From Lachnospiraceae bacterium (GTDB lineage: Bacteria; Bacillota; Clostridia; Lachnospirales; Lachnospiraceae), in assembly GCA_015057325.1 (NCBI GenBank), contig SVEQ01000004.1:124001-188000 (forward strand): a stretch of DNA of 64,000 nucleotides, in the 5' to 3' direction. Position 1 is the stretch's first letter. Each line of letters begins with the position of its first letter. Shown piece by piece: positions 37,322 through 46,229 of this stretch. A program made the position numbers and the translations under genes. Under the pieces are notes generated by a model, which ran no database searches, had not been told where the DNA came from, and worked only from the letters and a program-made list of their open reading frames with translations.

Positions 37322-39400
37322 ATGATTAAGGTACTTGACCAGGAAACAATTAACAAAATAGCGGCAGGAGAGGTTATAGACAGACCATCTTCGGTTGCAA
37401 AGGAGCTTATAGAGAATGCTATAGATGCAGGAGCAACTGCCATAACCGTCGAGATTAAAGAGGGTGGTATAGCCTTCTTGCGTATAACCGATAATGGCGG
37501 CGGAATAGCAAAGGAAGATGTTCCGACTGCATTTATAAGACATGCCACAAGCAAAATTATGAGCATAGAAGACTTACTTTCTGTAAGTTCATTAGGCTTC
37601 CGTGGTGAAGCACTTGCAAGTATTGCCGCTGTTTCGCAGGTTGAATGTATCACAAAAATACCGTCGGATATAACAGGACTTCGCTATGAGATACATGGTG
37701 GAAAAGAGATTACTTGTGAGGAAATAGGTGCACCTACCGGAACAACTTTAATTATCAAGAATTTGTTCTATAATGTTCCTGCAAGAAAAAAGTTCCTTAA
37801 AACTCCGACAACTGAAGGCGGTTATATTACTGACCTTGTCACAAAACTTGCACTCTCAAGACCAGATATATCCTTTAAATATATAATTAACGGCAATAAC
37901 AAGATTGCAACGTCCGGCAACGGAAAACTTCAGGACGTAATCTATCATATATACGGCAAGGATATTTCGGCCAATCTAATTCCAATCAAACGCTCGGTTG
38001 GTGGTTTGTCAGTTGAGGGTTATATCGGTAAATCATTTGTTTCCAAAGGAAACCGTACATTTGAACATTATTTTGTAAATGGTCGTGCAATTAGAAGTAA
38101 TGTTGTAACCAAAGCGATAGAAGAGGGCTATAAGTCCTTTATCATGATACATCGCTTTCCTTTTACGGCGCTTCATTTTACTATGGAATCCGAGAAGCTG
38201 GATGTAAATGTTCACCCTCAGAAGATGGAATTCAAATATGCAGACAACGAGAAGTTATTTGACTTTGTTAAGGATTCCGTAAGAGGTGCACTTTTGCAAC
38301 CTGAAATGATTCAGGATATGTCACTTCGTTCTGCAAAAGAAGAAAAAGCGATAACAATCGAACGCCAGAAAAAGCAGACTGCTCACGTACCGGAACCATT
38401 TGAAAACAAGGCAAGAGCATTGCGTTACGGTGAGGCTGTAAATAATAAAGTTGAAGAAGTCAAAAAGAATATTGAATCTACTATAAAGACTAATGATGCT
38501 ATAAAACCGGTGACAACATCAAGTCAAAGGGAAGAAATTTCAAATGACAAAAATGAAAATATACAAAACAATAATTTAGATATTGTAAATTCAAACAAAG
38601 AAGATATAACTCGAGAGTCAATTAGTGAATCAATTGATGAAAACACAAACAAAGTAGTTGCGGAAACAACAGCTAAATTTGCTCATCAAGAAATTGTTCA
38701 AACTCAAGTCATAGAAACACCACAAACAAATGAAAGTCAGGAACAAACAGGCGAGCAGCTTTCTATGTCAATTGAGAAGTTTGTTTCACCTGAAGCAAGA
38801 AAACAGCACCGTCTTATAGGACAAGTGTTTAAGACATATTGGCTTATTGAGTTTGATAATAAACTATATATAATGGATCAGCATGCAGCACACGAAAAAG
38901 TGATGTTTGAAAAGCTTATGAAAATGGCAGCAGAGAAGAAGGTATATTCTCAACAGCTTCTTCCGCCCAAAGTCATTCATATCGATAATACAGAGCTTAC
39001 ATTGTTAAACGAGCATAAAGAATTGTTTGAAAAGACAGGCTTTGAGTTTGAGGATTTTGGTGATGATGCAGTAGTTATCCGTGCGGTACCTGACGATATC
39101 ATGGGTGTTGACCCGCAATTATTGTTTGATGAACTTATCAACGTATTAAAAGATGATCGTGGCAAATTATCTGTAGATTTCTTTGTTGGGAAACTTTCAG
39201 GTATGGCTTGTAAGGCGGCAATTAAAGGTAACACCGAGATATCATTTGCGGAGGCTGATGAATTGTTGGATAAACTTATGACACTCGATAATCCATATAA
39301 TTGTCCTCATGGAAGACCAACTATGATTTCGCTTACAAAAACGGAGGTTGAGAGGAAGTTTAAACGTATTCAGGATAATTCGGAGGATGAGTTCCTTTAA
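37322..39400 (+). CDS. mutL: DNA mismatch repair protein MutL
   Basis: 692 aa. GHKL ATPase domain 1-330, with the motifs ELIENAIDAGA, DNGGGI and GFRGEAL. A flexible Asn/Glu/Thr-rich linker spans about 345-475. The C-terminal dimerisation domain has the endonuclease metal motif DQHAAHE at residues 519-525 plus ACKAAIKG and CPHGRPT, so this is the nicking MutL of bacteria lacking MutH. It follows mutS after 70 bp, which hold nothing notable. Confidence 0.97.
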   Translation: MIKVLDQETINKIAAGEVIDRPSSVAKELIENAIDAGATAITVEIKEGGIAFLRITDNGGGIAKEDVPTAFIRHATSKIMSIEDLLSVSSLGFRGEALASIAAVSQVECITKIPSDITGLRYEIHGGKEITCEEIGAPTGTTLIIKNLFYNVPARKKFLKTPTTEGGYITDLVTKLALSRPDISFKYIINGNNKIATSGNGKLQDVIYHIYGKDISANLIPIKRSVGGLSVEGYIGKSFVSKGNRTFEHYFVNGRAIRSNVVTKAIEEGYKSFIMIHRFPFTALHFTMESEKLDVNVHPQKMEFKYADNEKLFDFVKDSVRGALLQPEMIQDMSLRSAKEEKAITIERQKKQTAHVPEPFENKARALRYGEAVNNKVEEVKKNIESTIKTNDAIKPVTTSSQREEISNDKNENIQNNNLDIVNSNKEDITRESISESIDENTNKVVAETTAKFAHQEIVQTQVIETPQTNESQEQTGEQLSMSIEKFVSPEARKQHRLIGQVFKTYWLIEFDNKLYIMDQHAAHEKVMFEKLMKMAAEKKVYSQQLLPPKVIHIDNTELTLLNEHKELFEKTGFEFEDFGDDAVVIRAVPDDIMGVDPQLLFDELINVLKDDRGKLSVDFFVGKLSGMACKAAIKGNTEISFAEADELLDKLMTLDNPYNCPHGRPTMISLTKTEVERKFKRIQDNSEDEFL

Positions 39401-39439
39401 GAAATGAGTTTTTATTGGATTTAGAATTGAGAGAAGATA

Positions 39440-40402
39440 ATGATAAATGAAATTAACAAAAAGCCTTTGATAATATTGACGGGTCCGACAGCTGTGGGTA
39501 AAACCGAGCTGTCTATTTCTCTTGCCCAAGAAATCGGCGGCGAGATAATTTCCGCAGATTCTATGCAGGTATATAAACAGATGGATATTGGTACGGCAAA
39601 GATTATGCCAAAAGAGATGGACGGTGTGCCGCATCATTTAATAGACATACTCGACCCGAAAGAGGATTTCAATGTATTTCTCTTTCAAAAGTACGCCAAA
39701 GAAGCAATGGATAAGATATATAAAAACGGTAAAATCCCTATAATTGTAGGAGGTACCGGCTTTTATATTCAAGCAATACTATACGATATTGCCTTTGATG
39801 ATAACGAAGAAACATCTAGTTATCGTGATGAGCTTACAGCATTTTACGAGGAAAATGGTGCTGATAAACTTCATGAAAAACTAAGAGAAATCGACCCGGA
39901 ATCAGCCGAGACAATACATAAAAATAATGTAAAACGTGTAATACGTGCAATAGAGTTTTACAAAGAAAACGGATATCCTATATCAAAACATAACGAAGAA
40001 CAACGTAGAAAGGCTTCCCCATATAATTTTGCTTATTTTGTTCTTAACCATGATAGAAATGTTTTGTATGAACGTATTGAGAAACGCATTGATATTATGG
40101 TTAAACAAGGACTTGTTGATGAGGTCAAATCTCTTCTTGAATATGGTTGCACACCTGATATGGTATCCATGCAGGGACTTGGATACAAAGAAATAGTGCC
40201 ATACATCAACGGAGATTATACACTTGAAGAAGCCTTGTATATATTAAAACGTGACACAAGACATTTTGCCAAGCGACAACTTACATGGTTTAGAAGAGAA
40301 AAAGATGTTATTTGGGTTGATAAAAATACTTTGAAATCGACAGAGGGTCAACTTAAATTTATGAAAGAAGAGTTATACAAAAGAAAGATTTGTGACTTAT
40401 GA
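39440..40402 (+). CDS. miaA: tRNA dimethylallyltransferase MiaA
   Basis: 320 aa. Transfers the dimethylallyl group from DMAPP to A37 of tRNA, making the substrate of MiaB. P-loop GPTAVGKT is at residues 15-22, followed by ISADSMQVYKQMDIGTAK, PHHLID and GGTGFYIQAI. The C-terminal zone has GLGYKEI and RQLTWFRRE. Normal length. It lies 39 bp after mutL at the end of the operon. In many Firmicutes the ynbB-like gene follows directly; here a large surface protein gene intervenes. Confidence 0.96.
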   Translation: MINEINKKPLIILTGPTAVGKTELSISLAQEIGGEIISADSMQVYKQMDIGTAKIMPKEMDGVPHHLIDILDPKEDFNVFLFQKYAKEAMDKIYKNGKIPIIVGGTGFYIQAILYDIAFDDNEETSSYRDELTAFYEENGADKLHEKLREIDPESAETIHKNNVKRVIRAIEFYKENGYPISKHNEEQRRKASPYNFAYFVLNHDRNVLYERIEKRIDIMVKQGLVDEVKSLLEYGCTPDMVSMQGLGYKEIVPYINGDYTLEEALYILKRDTRHFAKRQLTWFRREKDVIWVDKNTLKSTEGQLKFMKEELYKRKICDL

Positions 40403-40442
40403 AACTTTTCAAGTACCAGTTTATATTTTTTCAAAAATATGA

Positions 40443-40472
40443 TTGATTTACTTTTATAAAGTTTGATAAAAT
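40443..40472 (+). promoter_or_regulatory. promoter for the repeat-containing surface protein
   Basis: TTGATT at 40443-40448 and TAAAAT at 40467-40472, 18-bp spacer, with TGA before the -10 (extended -10). The 113-bp gap after miaA holds this and an AT-rich palindrome. Confidence 0.5.
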
Positions 40473-40515
40473 TAAAAAATGAAAAAATAAACATTATGAA
40501 AATGGAGGAACTAAC

Positions 40516-43500
40516 ATGAATAAAAAAAAGAAAATGCGAAATAAAGCACTCGGTTACCTGCTTAGTTTTGCTATAATTATATCCGCAGCGTTGATAATAT
40601 CACCATCAAGGAAAACATTGGCGTATAATCAAAAACCATACTCTGATCTTGTAAACACTACAACAGTGGTATATTTTGATGACAAAGAATGGTATATTGT
40701 TGAAGACAATTCTTCGGCAACTGATGAGGGTACGGTTACATTGCTTTCAAAAGAATGTGTTGCTAAATCTCAGTTTAATTCAAGTAGTAGCAGCAATTCT
40801 TACAGTCGTTCTTCTGTAGAAAATGTCGTAAATAAATACTACATGAATAATATATCAGCAGAAGCAAAAAAAGCAGTAAACGGGAACGGAATGTTTCTTC
40901 TTACAACTCAACAGGCAAATACATTATCTTCAGCAGTATTAAAGTGTGAAGAGTACCCTGGAATTAAATATAATTATTGGTGGTTATGTTCACCCGGCAA
41001 TGATGAATACAGTGCGGCATATGTGATTGCTTCTTTCGGAATGGTTAGTGCACCTGGAACCCTTGTAACTAGTGAGTATGGTGTACGACCCGCTATAAAA
41101 CTTAATTTGGAATCGGTTATTTTCTCATCTGAATCAAATACTTTTAAAATAAACCCGGCTGCCTTATCCGTAACAGGCGTATCACTTGATAAAACTACAG
41201 CACAATCCATCGATTTAAATGAAAAAATTTCCTTTACAGCTACTATAGCTCCTAATAATGTCTCAGACAAGACTGTAAAGTGGAGTGTTGGCGGGACTGA
41301 TTCAAGCGCGATAAAACTTTACTCTGATGCATCTTGTACAGTAGAAATTAGTGATGATGTTACTGCGAGCCTTACTGTTTATGCGAAAGGTATCTGCCCC
41401 GGGAATGCAACGATTACCGTTACAAGTAATGCAGATAATACAAAAAGTGCAAGTTGCTCCGTGAAGGTTTGCACTGCCTACAACACTTATGTAAATACAA
41501 CAAAAGTTATTTCATTTGATAGCAAAGAATGGTATCTCATTGAAGACAATTCCACAACGTTTGATACCGGTACGGTTACCTTACTTTCAAAAGAATGTGT
41601 TGCCGCATCAAAATTTAATTCAAATAGTAGTAATTCTTACGGTGGGTCTTTAGTTGAAGCTTTTGTAAATGAATATTACAATCAAAATATATCTGAAGGA
41701 GCAAAAAAAGTAGTTAACGGCAATGGAATGTTTCTTCTTACAACTCAACAGGCGAACTCAATAACAAACGAAGAGATAATAAAATGTTCCCAGTATAGTG
41801 AGACGGATGATAATTATTGGTGGCTAAGTTCGTCAGGTAACAATAATAGTAATGCAGCATGCGCAAATGGTACCACCGGAAAGATTCAAAATAATGGTAA
41901 CGACGTGAGTAACACATATGGAGTTCGTCCTGCTATAAGGATTAATCTGGAATCGGTCATCTTTTCGTCTGAAACAAAAAAATTTAGCATAAATCCTGCT
42001 ATTTTAGCAGTGACAAGCGTATCACTTGATAAAAAAACAGTGCAAACCATTGATGTGGATGACACGGTTTCTTTTACTGCAACTGTTTCGCCTGTCTATG
42101 CCGAGGACAAGACTGTAAAGTGGAGCGTTGGTGGGACAGATTCAAGCGCGATAAAACTTTACTCTGATGCATCTTGTACAGTAGAAATTGGTGATGATGT
42201 TACTGAGAGCCTTACTGTTTATGCGAAAGGAATCTACCCCGGGAATGCAACGATTACTGTTACAAGTAATGCAGATAATACAAAAAGTACAAGTTGTTCC
42301 GTGAAGGTTTGCACTGCCTATAACTCTTATTTAAACACAACAAAAGTTTTTACATTTGATAGCAAAGAATGGTATCTCATTGAAGACAATTCCACAACGT
42401 TTGATACCGGTACGGTTACCTTGCTTTCAAAAGAATGTGTTGCTACATCAAAATTTAATTCAAATAGTAGTAATTCTTACGGTGGATCTTTAGTTGAAGC
42501 TTTTGTAAATGATTATTACACTCAAAATATATCTGAAGGAGCAAAAAAAGTAGTAAACGGCAATGGAATGTTTCTTCTTACAACTCAACAGGCGAACTCA
42601 ATAACAAACGAAGAGATAATAAAATGTGCCCAGTATAGTGAGAATGATGATAATTATTGGTGGCTAAGTTCGTCCGGTAACACTAATAGTAATGCAGCAT
42701 GCGCAAATGGTACCACCGGAAAGATTCAGAATAATGGTAACGACGTGAGTAACACATATGGAGTTCGTCCCGCTATAAAACTTAATCTTCCATATGTTAC
42801 ATTTTTACCTGAATCAAATACATTTATACAAAATCAGACTGCCATAGTTGTAACAGGGATATCACTTGATAAAACCACACCGCAAACCATTGATGTGGAT
42901 GACACAGTTTCCTTTACTGCAACAATTATGCCCGACGATGCCACTGATAAGAAAGTAAAATGGAGTGTTAGTGGACCCGATTCAAATGCAATAAAACTTT
43001 ACTCTGATGCAACTTGTTCAACGCTTGTTGGTAACTATACTACATCGGTCGATACAGTATATGTAAAAGGGGTTTCAAGTGGCGAAGCTACTATAACAGT
43101 TACAAGCAATGCAGATATATCTAAAACAGCAAGTTGTAAAGTTATGGTAAATAAGAAAAACGGCTCTATAAATTACGAAACATCAAATGTTTCAAAGAAA
43201 AATGGTGAAGCATCATTTATCAATGCACTCACAAAAACAGGTAATGGAAAGGTTTCCTATGTTTCTGATGAAACAAGTGTAGCAACAGTAGATGCTACAA
43301 CAGGGGAAGTAACAATTATAAACTATGGAGAGGCGAACATTACTGCAACAGTAGAAGACAGTGATACATATACTTATACATCAAAAACAACATGTTATCA
43401 TTTGAAGATTGAAAAAAGAAACTTTGATGTAACATTTAATACAAAAGATCACGGAACAGCCCCTGCATCACAGAGCATTGAAGAGGACGGCAAGGTTACA

Positions 43501-44487
43501 AAACCTGCTGATTTGACTTCGACGGGCTATGATTTCATCGGATGGTATAAAGAACCTACTTGTATACACAAATGGGATTTTAATACTGATACTATAAGCG
43601 CTGAAACCACCATTTATGCTGGTTGGAAAACAAAAACATTTACCATAACATGGACTAATTATAATGATTCAGTTCTGAAGAAAGAAACTGTTCAATATGG
43701 TGATACACCGAAATATATAGGTGTAATTCCTACAAAGCCTGCAGATGTCCAGTATACATATATTTTTGCCGGATGGGATATGGAAGCAACTGCTGCCACA
43801 GAAAACAAAACTTATAAAGCTATATATATTCCAAAAGAAATCGAAAAGGATGATGATAAAAATAACAGTAACAGCGGAACGCAGACGAGTGACGCTACCA
43901 CTGTAGTTACAACTTTTACAGATAATCCCTCAAAAGCAGCCTACGTTATAATATCCGATGCCGCAACCGGAATAGAACCTTCCGTAAAATATACAGAAAA
44001 TAAAGACATAAATCAAAAAACTGTAAAAATACCCGACACAATTAATTATGACGGCGTAGAATATAAGGTAACTTCTATTTCAGAAAAAGCTTTTAAAGGT
44101 AACAAAACGATTACAACGATAATTATAGGAAGTAATGTAAAGCATATTGAAAAATCTTCTTTCGAAGGATGTTCCAAATTAAAGACTGCTTATATTGGAT
44201 CTAATGTTATCGAAATTGGTAACGGTGCATTTGAAAACTGTATATCGCTTACCAAAATAACAATACCTGCAAAATGTACCAAGTTTGGAAAGAATGTATT
44301 TAAAGGAACAAAAAGACTCAAGACTATCACAATTAAGAGCACAAAACTTACAGAAAAATCTGTAAGCAAGAATGCATTTAATGGTGTAAGCAAAAATGTG
44401 ACCATTAAGGTTCCAAAGAAGATGAAAAAAATATACACAAAGTTATTTATAAAGAAAGGACTTAGTAGAAAAGTTAAAATCAAATAA
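40516..44487 (+). CDS. large surface protein with three DUF6273-Ig repeats, InlB-like and C-terminal LRR domains
   Basis: 1323 aa. Signal peptide over residues 1-36 (cleavage near TLA). Three tandem 280-residue units follow. Each has a DUF6273-type domain (KEWYxxEDNS, VTLLSKECVA, GNGMFLLTTQQAN, YWWLxSxG, YGVRPAIxxNL) and a Big_2-like Ig domain (VTGVSLDKT, VKWSVGGTDSSAIKLYSD, ATITVTSNAD). Then come another Ig-like segment, an InlB/Listeria-type repeat (DFIGWYKEP, TTIYAGWK), a second such repeat, and finally LRR_5 repeats with the basic tail IKVPKKMKKIYTKLFIKKG. The tail is shared with the proteins at 1876 and 3896. It has its own promoter and terminator and sits between miaA and a methionine gamma-lyase-family gene. 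An adhesin or glycan-binding role is likely. Confidence 0.85.
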   Translation: MNKKKKMRNKALGYLLSFAIIISAALIISPSRKTLAYNQKPYSDLVNTTTVVYFDDKEWYIVEDNSSATDEGTVTLLSKECVAKSQFNSSSSSNSYSRSSVENVVNKYYMNNISAEAKKAVNGNGMFLLTTQQANTLSSAVLKCEEYPGIKYNYWWLCSPGNDEYSAAYVIASFGMVSAPGTLVTSEYGVRPAIKLNLESVIFSSESNTFKINPAALSVTGVSLDKTTAQSIDLNEKISFTATIAPNNVSDKTVKWSVGGTDSSAIKLYSDASCTVEISDDVTASLTVYAKGICPGNATITVTSNADNTKSASCSVKVCTAYNTYVNTTKVISFDSKEWYLIEDNSTTFDTGTVTLLSKECVAASKFNSNSSNSYGGSLVEAFVNEYYNQNISEGAKKVVNGNGMFLLTTQQANSITNEEIIKCSQYSETDDNYWWLSSSGNNNSNAACANGTTGKIQNNGNDVSNTYGVRPAIRINLESVIFSSETKKFSINPAILAVTSVSLDKKTVQTIDVDDTVSFTATVSPVYAEDKTVKWSVGGTDSSAIKLYSDASCTVEIGDDVTESLTVYAKGIYPGNATITVTSNADNTKSTSCSVKVCTAYNSYLNTTKVFTFDSKEWYLIEDNSTTFDTGTVTLLSKECVATSKFNSNSSNSYGGSLVEAFVNDYYTQNISEGAKKVVNGNGMFLLTTQQANSITNEEIIKCAQYSENDDNYWWLSSSGNTNSNAACANGTTGKIQNNGNDVSNTYGVRPAIKLNLPYVTFLPESNTFIQNQTAIVVTGISLDKTTPQTIDVDDTVSFTATIMPDDATDKKVKWSVSGPDSNAIKLYSDATCSTLVGNYTTSVDTVYVKGVSSGEATITVTSNADISKTASCKVMVNKKNGSINYETSNVSKKNGEASFINALTKTGNGKVSYVSDETSVATVDATTGEVTIINYGEANITATVEDSDTYTYTSKTTCYHLKIEKRNFDVTFNTKDHGTAPASQSIEEDGKVTKPADLTSTGYDFIGWYKEPTCIHKWDFNTDTISAETTIYAGWKTKTFTITWTNYNDSVLKKETVQYGDTPKYIGVIPTKPADVQYTYIFAGWDMEATAATENKTYKAIYIPKEIEKDDDKNNSNSGTQTSDATTVVTTFTDNPSKAAYVIISDAATGIEPSVKYTENKDINQKTVKIPDTINYDGVEYKVTSISEKAFKGNKTITTIIIGSNVKHIEKSSFEGCSKLKTAYIGSNVIEIGNGAFENCISLTKITIPAKCTKFGKNVFKGTKRLKTITIKSTKLTEKSVSKNAFNGVSKNVTIKVPKKMKKIYTKLFIKKGLSRKVKIK
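40651..43170 (+). repeat. three tandem 840-bp coding repeats
   Basis: Units begin at 40651, 41491 and 42331, exactly 840 bp (280 codons) apart. The first half of unit 2 is nearly identical to the first half of unit 3, while the second half of unit 2 is nearly identical to the second half of unit 1. The most recent duplication therefore copied an Ig-plus-DUF6273 block, out of phase with the domain order. Confidence 0.9.
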
Positions 44488-44495
44488 TATTGATA

Positions 44496-44530
44496 AAAAA
44501 GCTTTGGTGAGAATTATCCCCAAAGCTTTT
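44496..44530 (+). terminator. rho-independent terminator of the surface protein gene
   Basis: AAAAGCTTTGG (from 44497) pairs with CCAAAGCTTTT (44520-44530) around a 12-nt loop. The U-run is formed by the stem end itself; the A-run at the left makes it potentially bidirectional. Confidence 0.75.
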
Positions 44531-44533
44531 GAG

Positions 44534-44562
44534 TTGTATGAAAAATAAAACTTTGATACAAT
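44534..44562 (+). promoter_or_regulatory. promoter for the methionine gamma-lyase-family gene
   Basis: TTGTAT at 44534-44539, 17-bp spacer, TACAAT at 44557-44562 with TGA in front (extended -10), immediately after the terminator. Confidence 0.5.
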
Positions 44563-44590
44563 GTATGCATTAATTATAAGGAGCATTTTT

Positions 44591-45874
44591 ATGACCAATT
44601 TAAAGATTTTATATGAACAGATGGGCATATCTGAAAAAGTACTGAAATTATCAGAGGAAATAGAAGAGTCGTTAAAAGATCGTTTTGCGGCTATTGATAA
44701 AGTTACGGAATATAACCAGATGAAAGTATTAGGTGCTATGCAGAGAAATAAGCTTTCAGAGGCACATTTTGCTGGAACAACGGGTTATGGGTATAACGAT
44801 ATTGGTCGTGAGACATTAGAGAAAGTATATGCTGACATTTTTCATACACAAGCAGCACTTGTAAGACCGCAGATCACTTGCGGAACACATGCATTATATC
44901 TTGCACTTTCATCAATTCTTCGCCCGGGTGATGAGCTTATTTCCCCGGTCGGAAAACCATATGACACAATGGAAGAAATCATAGGCATAAGGAAATCTAC
45001 GGGCTCACTTGCTGAGTTTGATGTAAGTTATAAACAGGTTGAATTGTTAGAGGACGGAAGTTTTGATTACGATGGTATCAAGCAGGCAATATCAGACAAG
45101 ACCAAGATGATGACAATCCAGCGTTCAAAGGGATACCTTACACGTCCAACCTTCTCTGTAAAACAGATTGGCGAATTGATATCATTTATCAAGGGAATCA
45201 ATCCTGAAATTATCTGTATGGTTGATAACTGTTACGGTGAGTTTGTTGATATTATCGAGCCTTCAGATGTTGGTGCGGATATGGTTGTCGGTTCACTTAT
45301 CAAAAATCCGGGTGGTGGACTTGCCCCAATTGGCGGATATATTTGCGGAACAAAGGAATGTGTCGATAAAGCATATTACAGACTTACCGCACCGGGACTT
45401 GGAAGTGAAGTGGGTGCAACTTTAGGTGTTACAAAGGATTTCTTCCAAGGCTTGTTTAATGCACCTCAGGTAGTAAATGGCGCCCTTAAGGGTGCGATAT
45501 TTGCGGCAAACTTATATGAGCATCTTGGTTTTGAATGTACGCCCAATGCCAGTGAGCCACGTCACGATATTATTCAGGCAATCACATTCCATGATCCTGA
45601 AAAGATTGTTGCATTTTGCGAGGGAATACAATATGCTGCACCGGTGGATTCGTATGTTACGCCTACTCCATGGGCAATGCCCGGATATGACTGCGATGTA
45701 ATAATGGCGGCAGGAGCATTTATATCAGGAGCATCTATCGAGTTATCGGCGGATGCACCAATGCACGAGCCTTACACAGTATATTTTCAGGGCGGACTTT
45801 CATATGATCATGCACGCTTTGGAATCATGAAATCGCTTGCCAGATTAGAAGAAAAAGGACTTGTTTCTCCTTGA
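44591..45874 (+). CDS. methionine gamma-lyase-family PLP protein (YnbB/aluminum resistance type)
   Basis: 427 aa from ATG 44591 (RBS AAGGAG 44579-44584); the longer frame from 44561 overlaps the promoter. Fold-type I PLP enzyme. The likely Schiff-base Lys is K238 in VGSLIKNPGGGLAP; TTGYGYNDIGRETLEKVYA and RPQITCGTHAL are signatures of the YnbB family, described as aluminum-resistance or Cys/Met-metabolism-like proteins. The reaction is not established. The usual neighbour in Firmicutes is miaA, found here just beyond the intervening surface gene. Confidence 0.9.
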   Translation: MTNLKILYEQMGISEKVLKLSEEIEESLKDRFAAIDKVTEYNQMKVLGAMQRNKLSEAHFAGTTGYGYNDIGRETLEKVYADIFHTQAALVRPQITCGTHALYLALSSILRPGDELISPVGKPYDTMEEIIGIRKSTGSLAEFDVSYKQVELLEDGSFDYDGIKQAISDKTKMMTIQRSKGYLTRPTFSVKQIGELISFIKGINPEIICMVDNCYGEFVDIIEPSDVGADMVVGSLIKNPGGGLAPIGGYICGTKECVDKAYYRLTAPGLGSEVGATLGVTKDFFQGLFNAPQVVNGALKGAIFAANLYEHLGFECTPNASEPRHDIIQAITFHDPEKIVAFCEGIQYAAPVDSYVTPTPWAMPGYDCDVIMAAGAFISGASIELSADAPMHEPYTVYFQGGLSYDHARFGIMKSLARLEEKGLVSP

Positions 45875-45899
45875 AGAAATATTCATTTTATGTTATAGT
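45871..45899 (+). promoter_or_regulatory. promoter for the DUF4321-mreCD-PBP2 genes
   Basis: TTGAAG at 45871-45876 (overlapping the previous stop codon), 17-bp spacer, TATAGT at 45894-45899 with TGT in front (extended -10). Confidence 0.55.
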
Positions 45900-45947
45900 T
45901 ATTTGTTGTGTTAATCATCAAATATCAGACACAAAAGGAGAATAATT

Positions 45948-46214
45948 ATGGCTGCAGTCGGTAGTTCAAGAAAGAATAATTGGATACTTATTATTATATT
46001 ATTGTGCGGAATTGTTATAGGTGGTTTGCTTGGTTCATTGGCAACACATGTTAGTTTTTTAAGTTGGCTTGGATACGGTCAGACATTTGGACTTACATCA
46101 CCGTTAGTGCTTGATTTGGGAATTTTTGTTCTCACATTCGGACTTACAATAACAATTAACATTGCAAGTATTATTGGATTGATAATAGGAATTATTGCTT
46201 ACAGATTTATCTAA
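45948..46214 (+). CDS. DUF4321 family small membrane protein
   Basis: 88 aa with two hydrophobic helices (residues about 11-32 and 52-85). The Gly-rich segment IVIGGLLGSLA and the FGLTSPLVLDLGIFVLTFGL stretch are typical of DUF4321, which in Clostridia sits directly upstream of mreC. A role in cell-shape or envelope assembly is inferred from that linkage only. The gap to mreC is 15 bp. Confidence 0.85.
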   Translation: MAAVGSSRKNNWILIIILLCGIVIGGLLGSLATHVSFLSWLGYGQTFGLTSPLVLDLGIFVLTFGLTITINIASIIGLIIGIIAYRFI

Positions 46215-46229
46215 AAGGACGGAGAGTCT

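Noticed and set aside
40422-40441. AT-rich palindrome after miaA
   Set aside because: Only A/T pairs, no U-run beyond it; too weak for a terminator and likely composition-driven.
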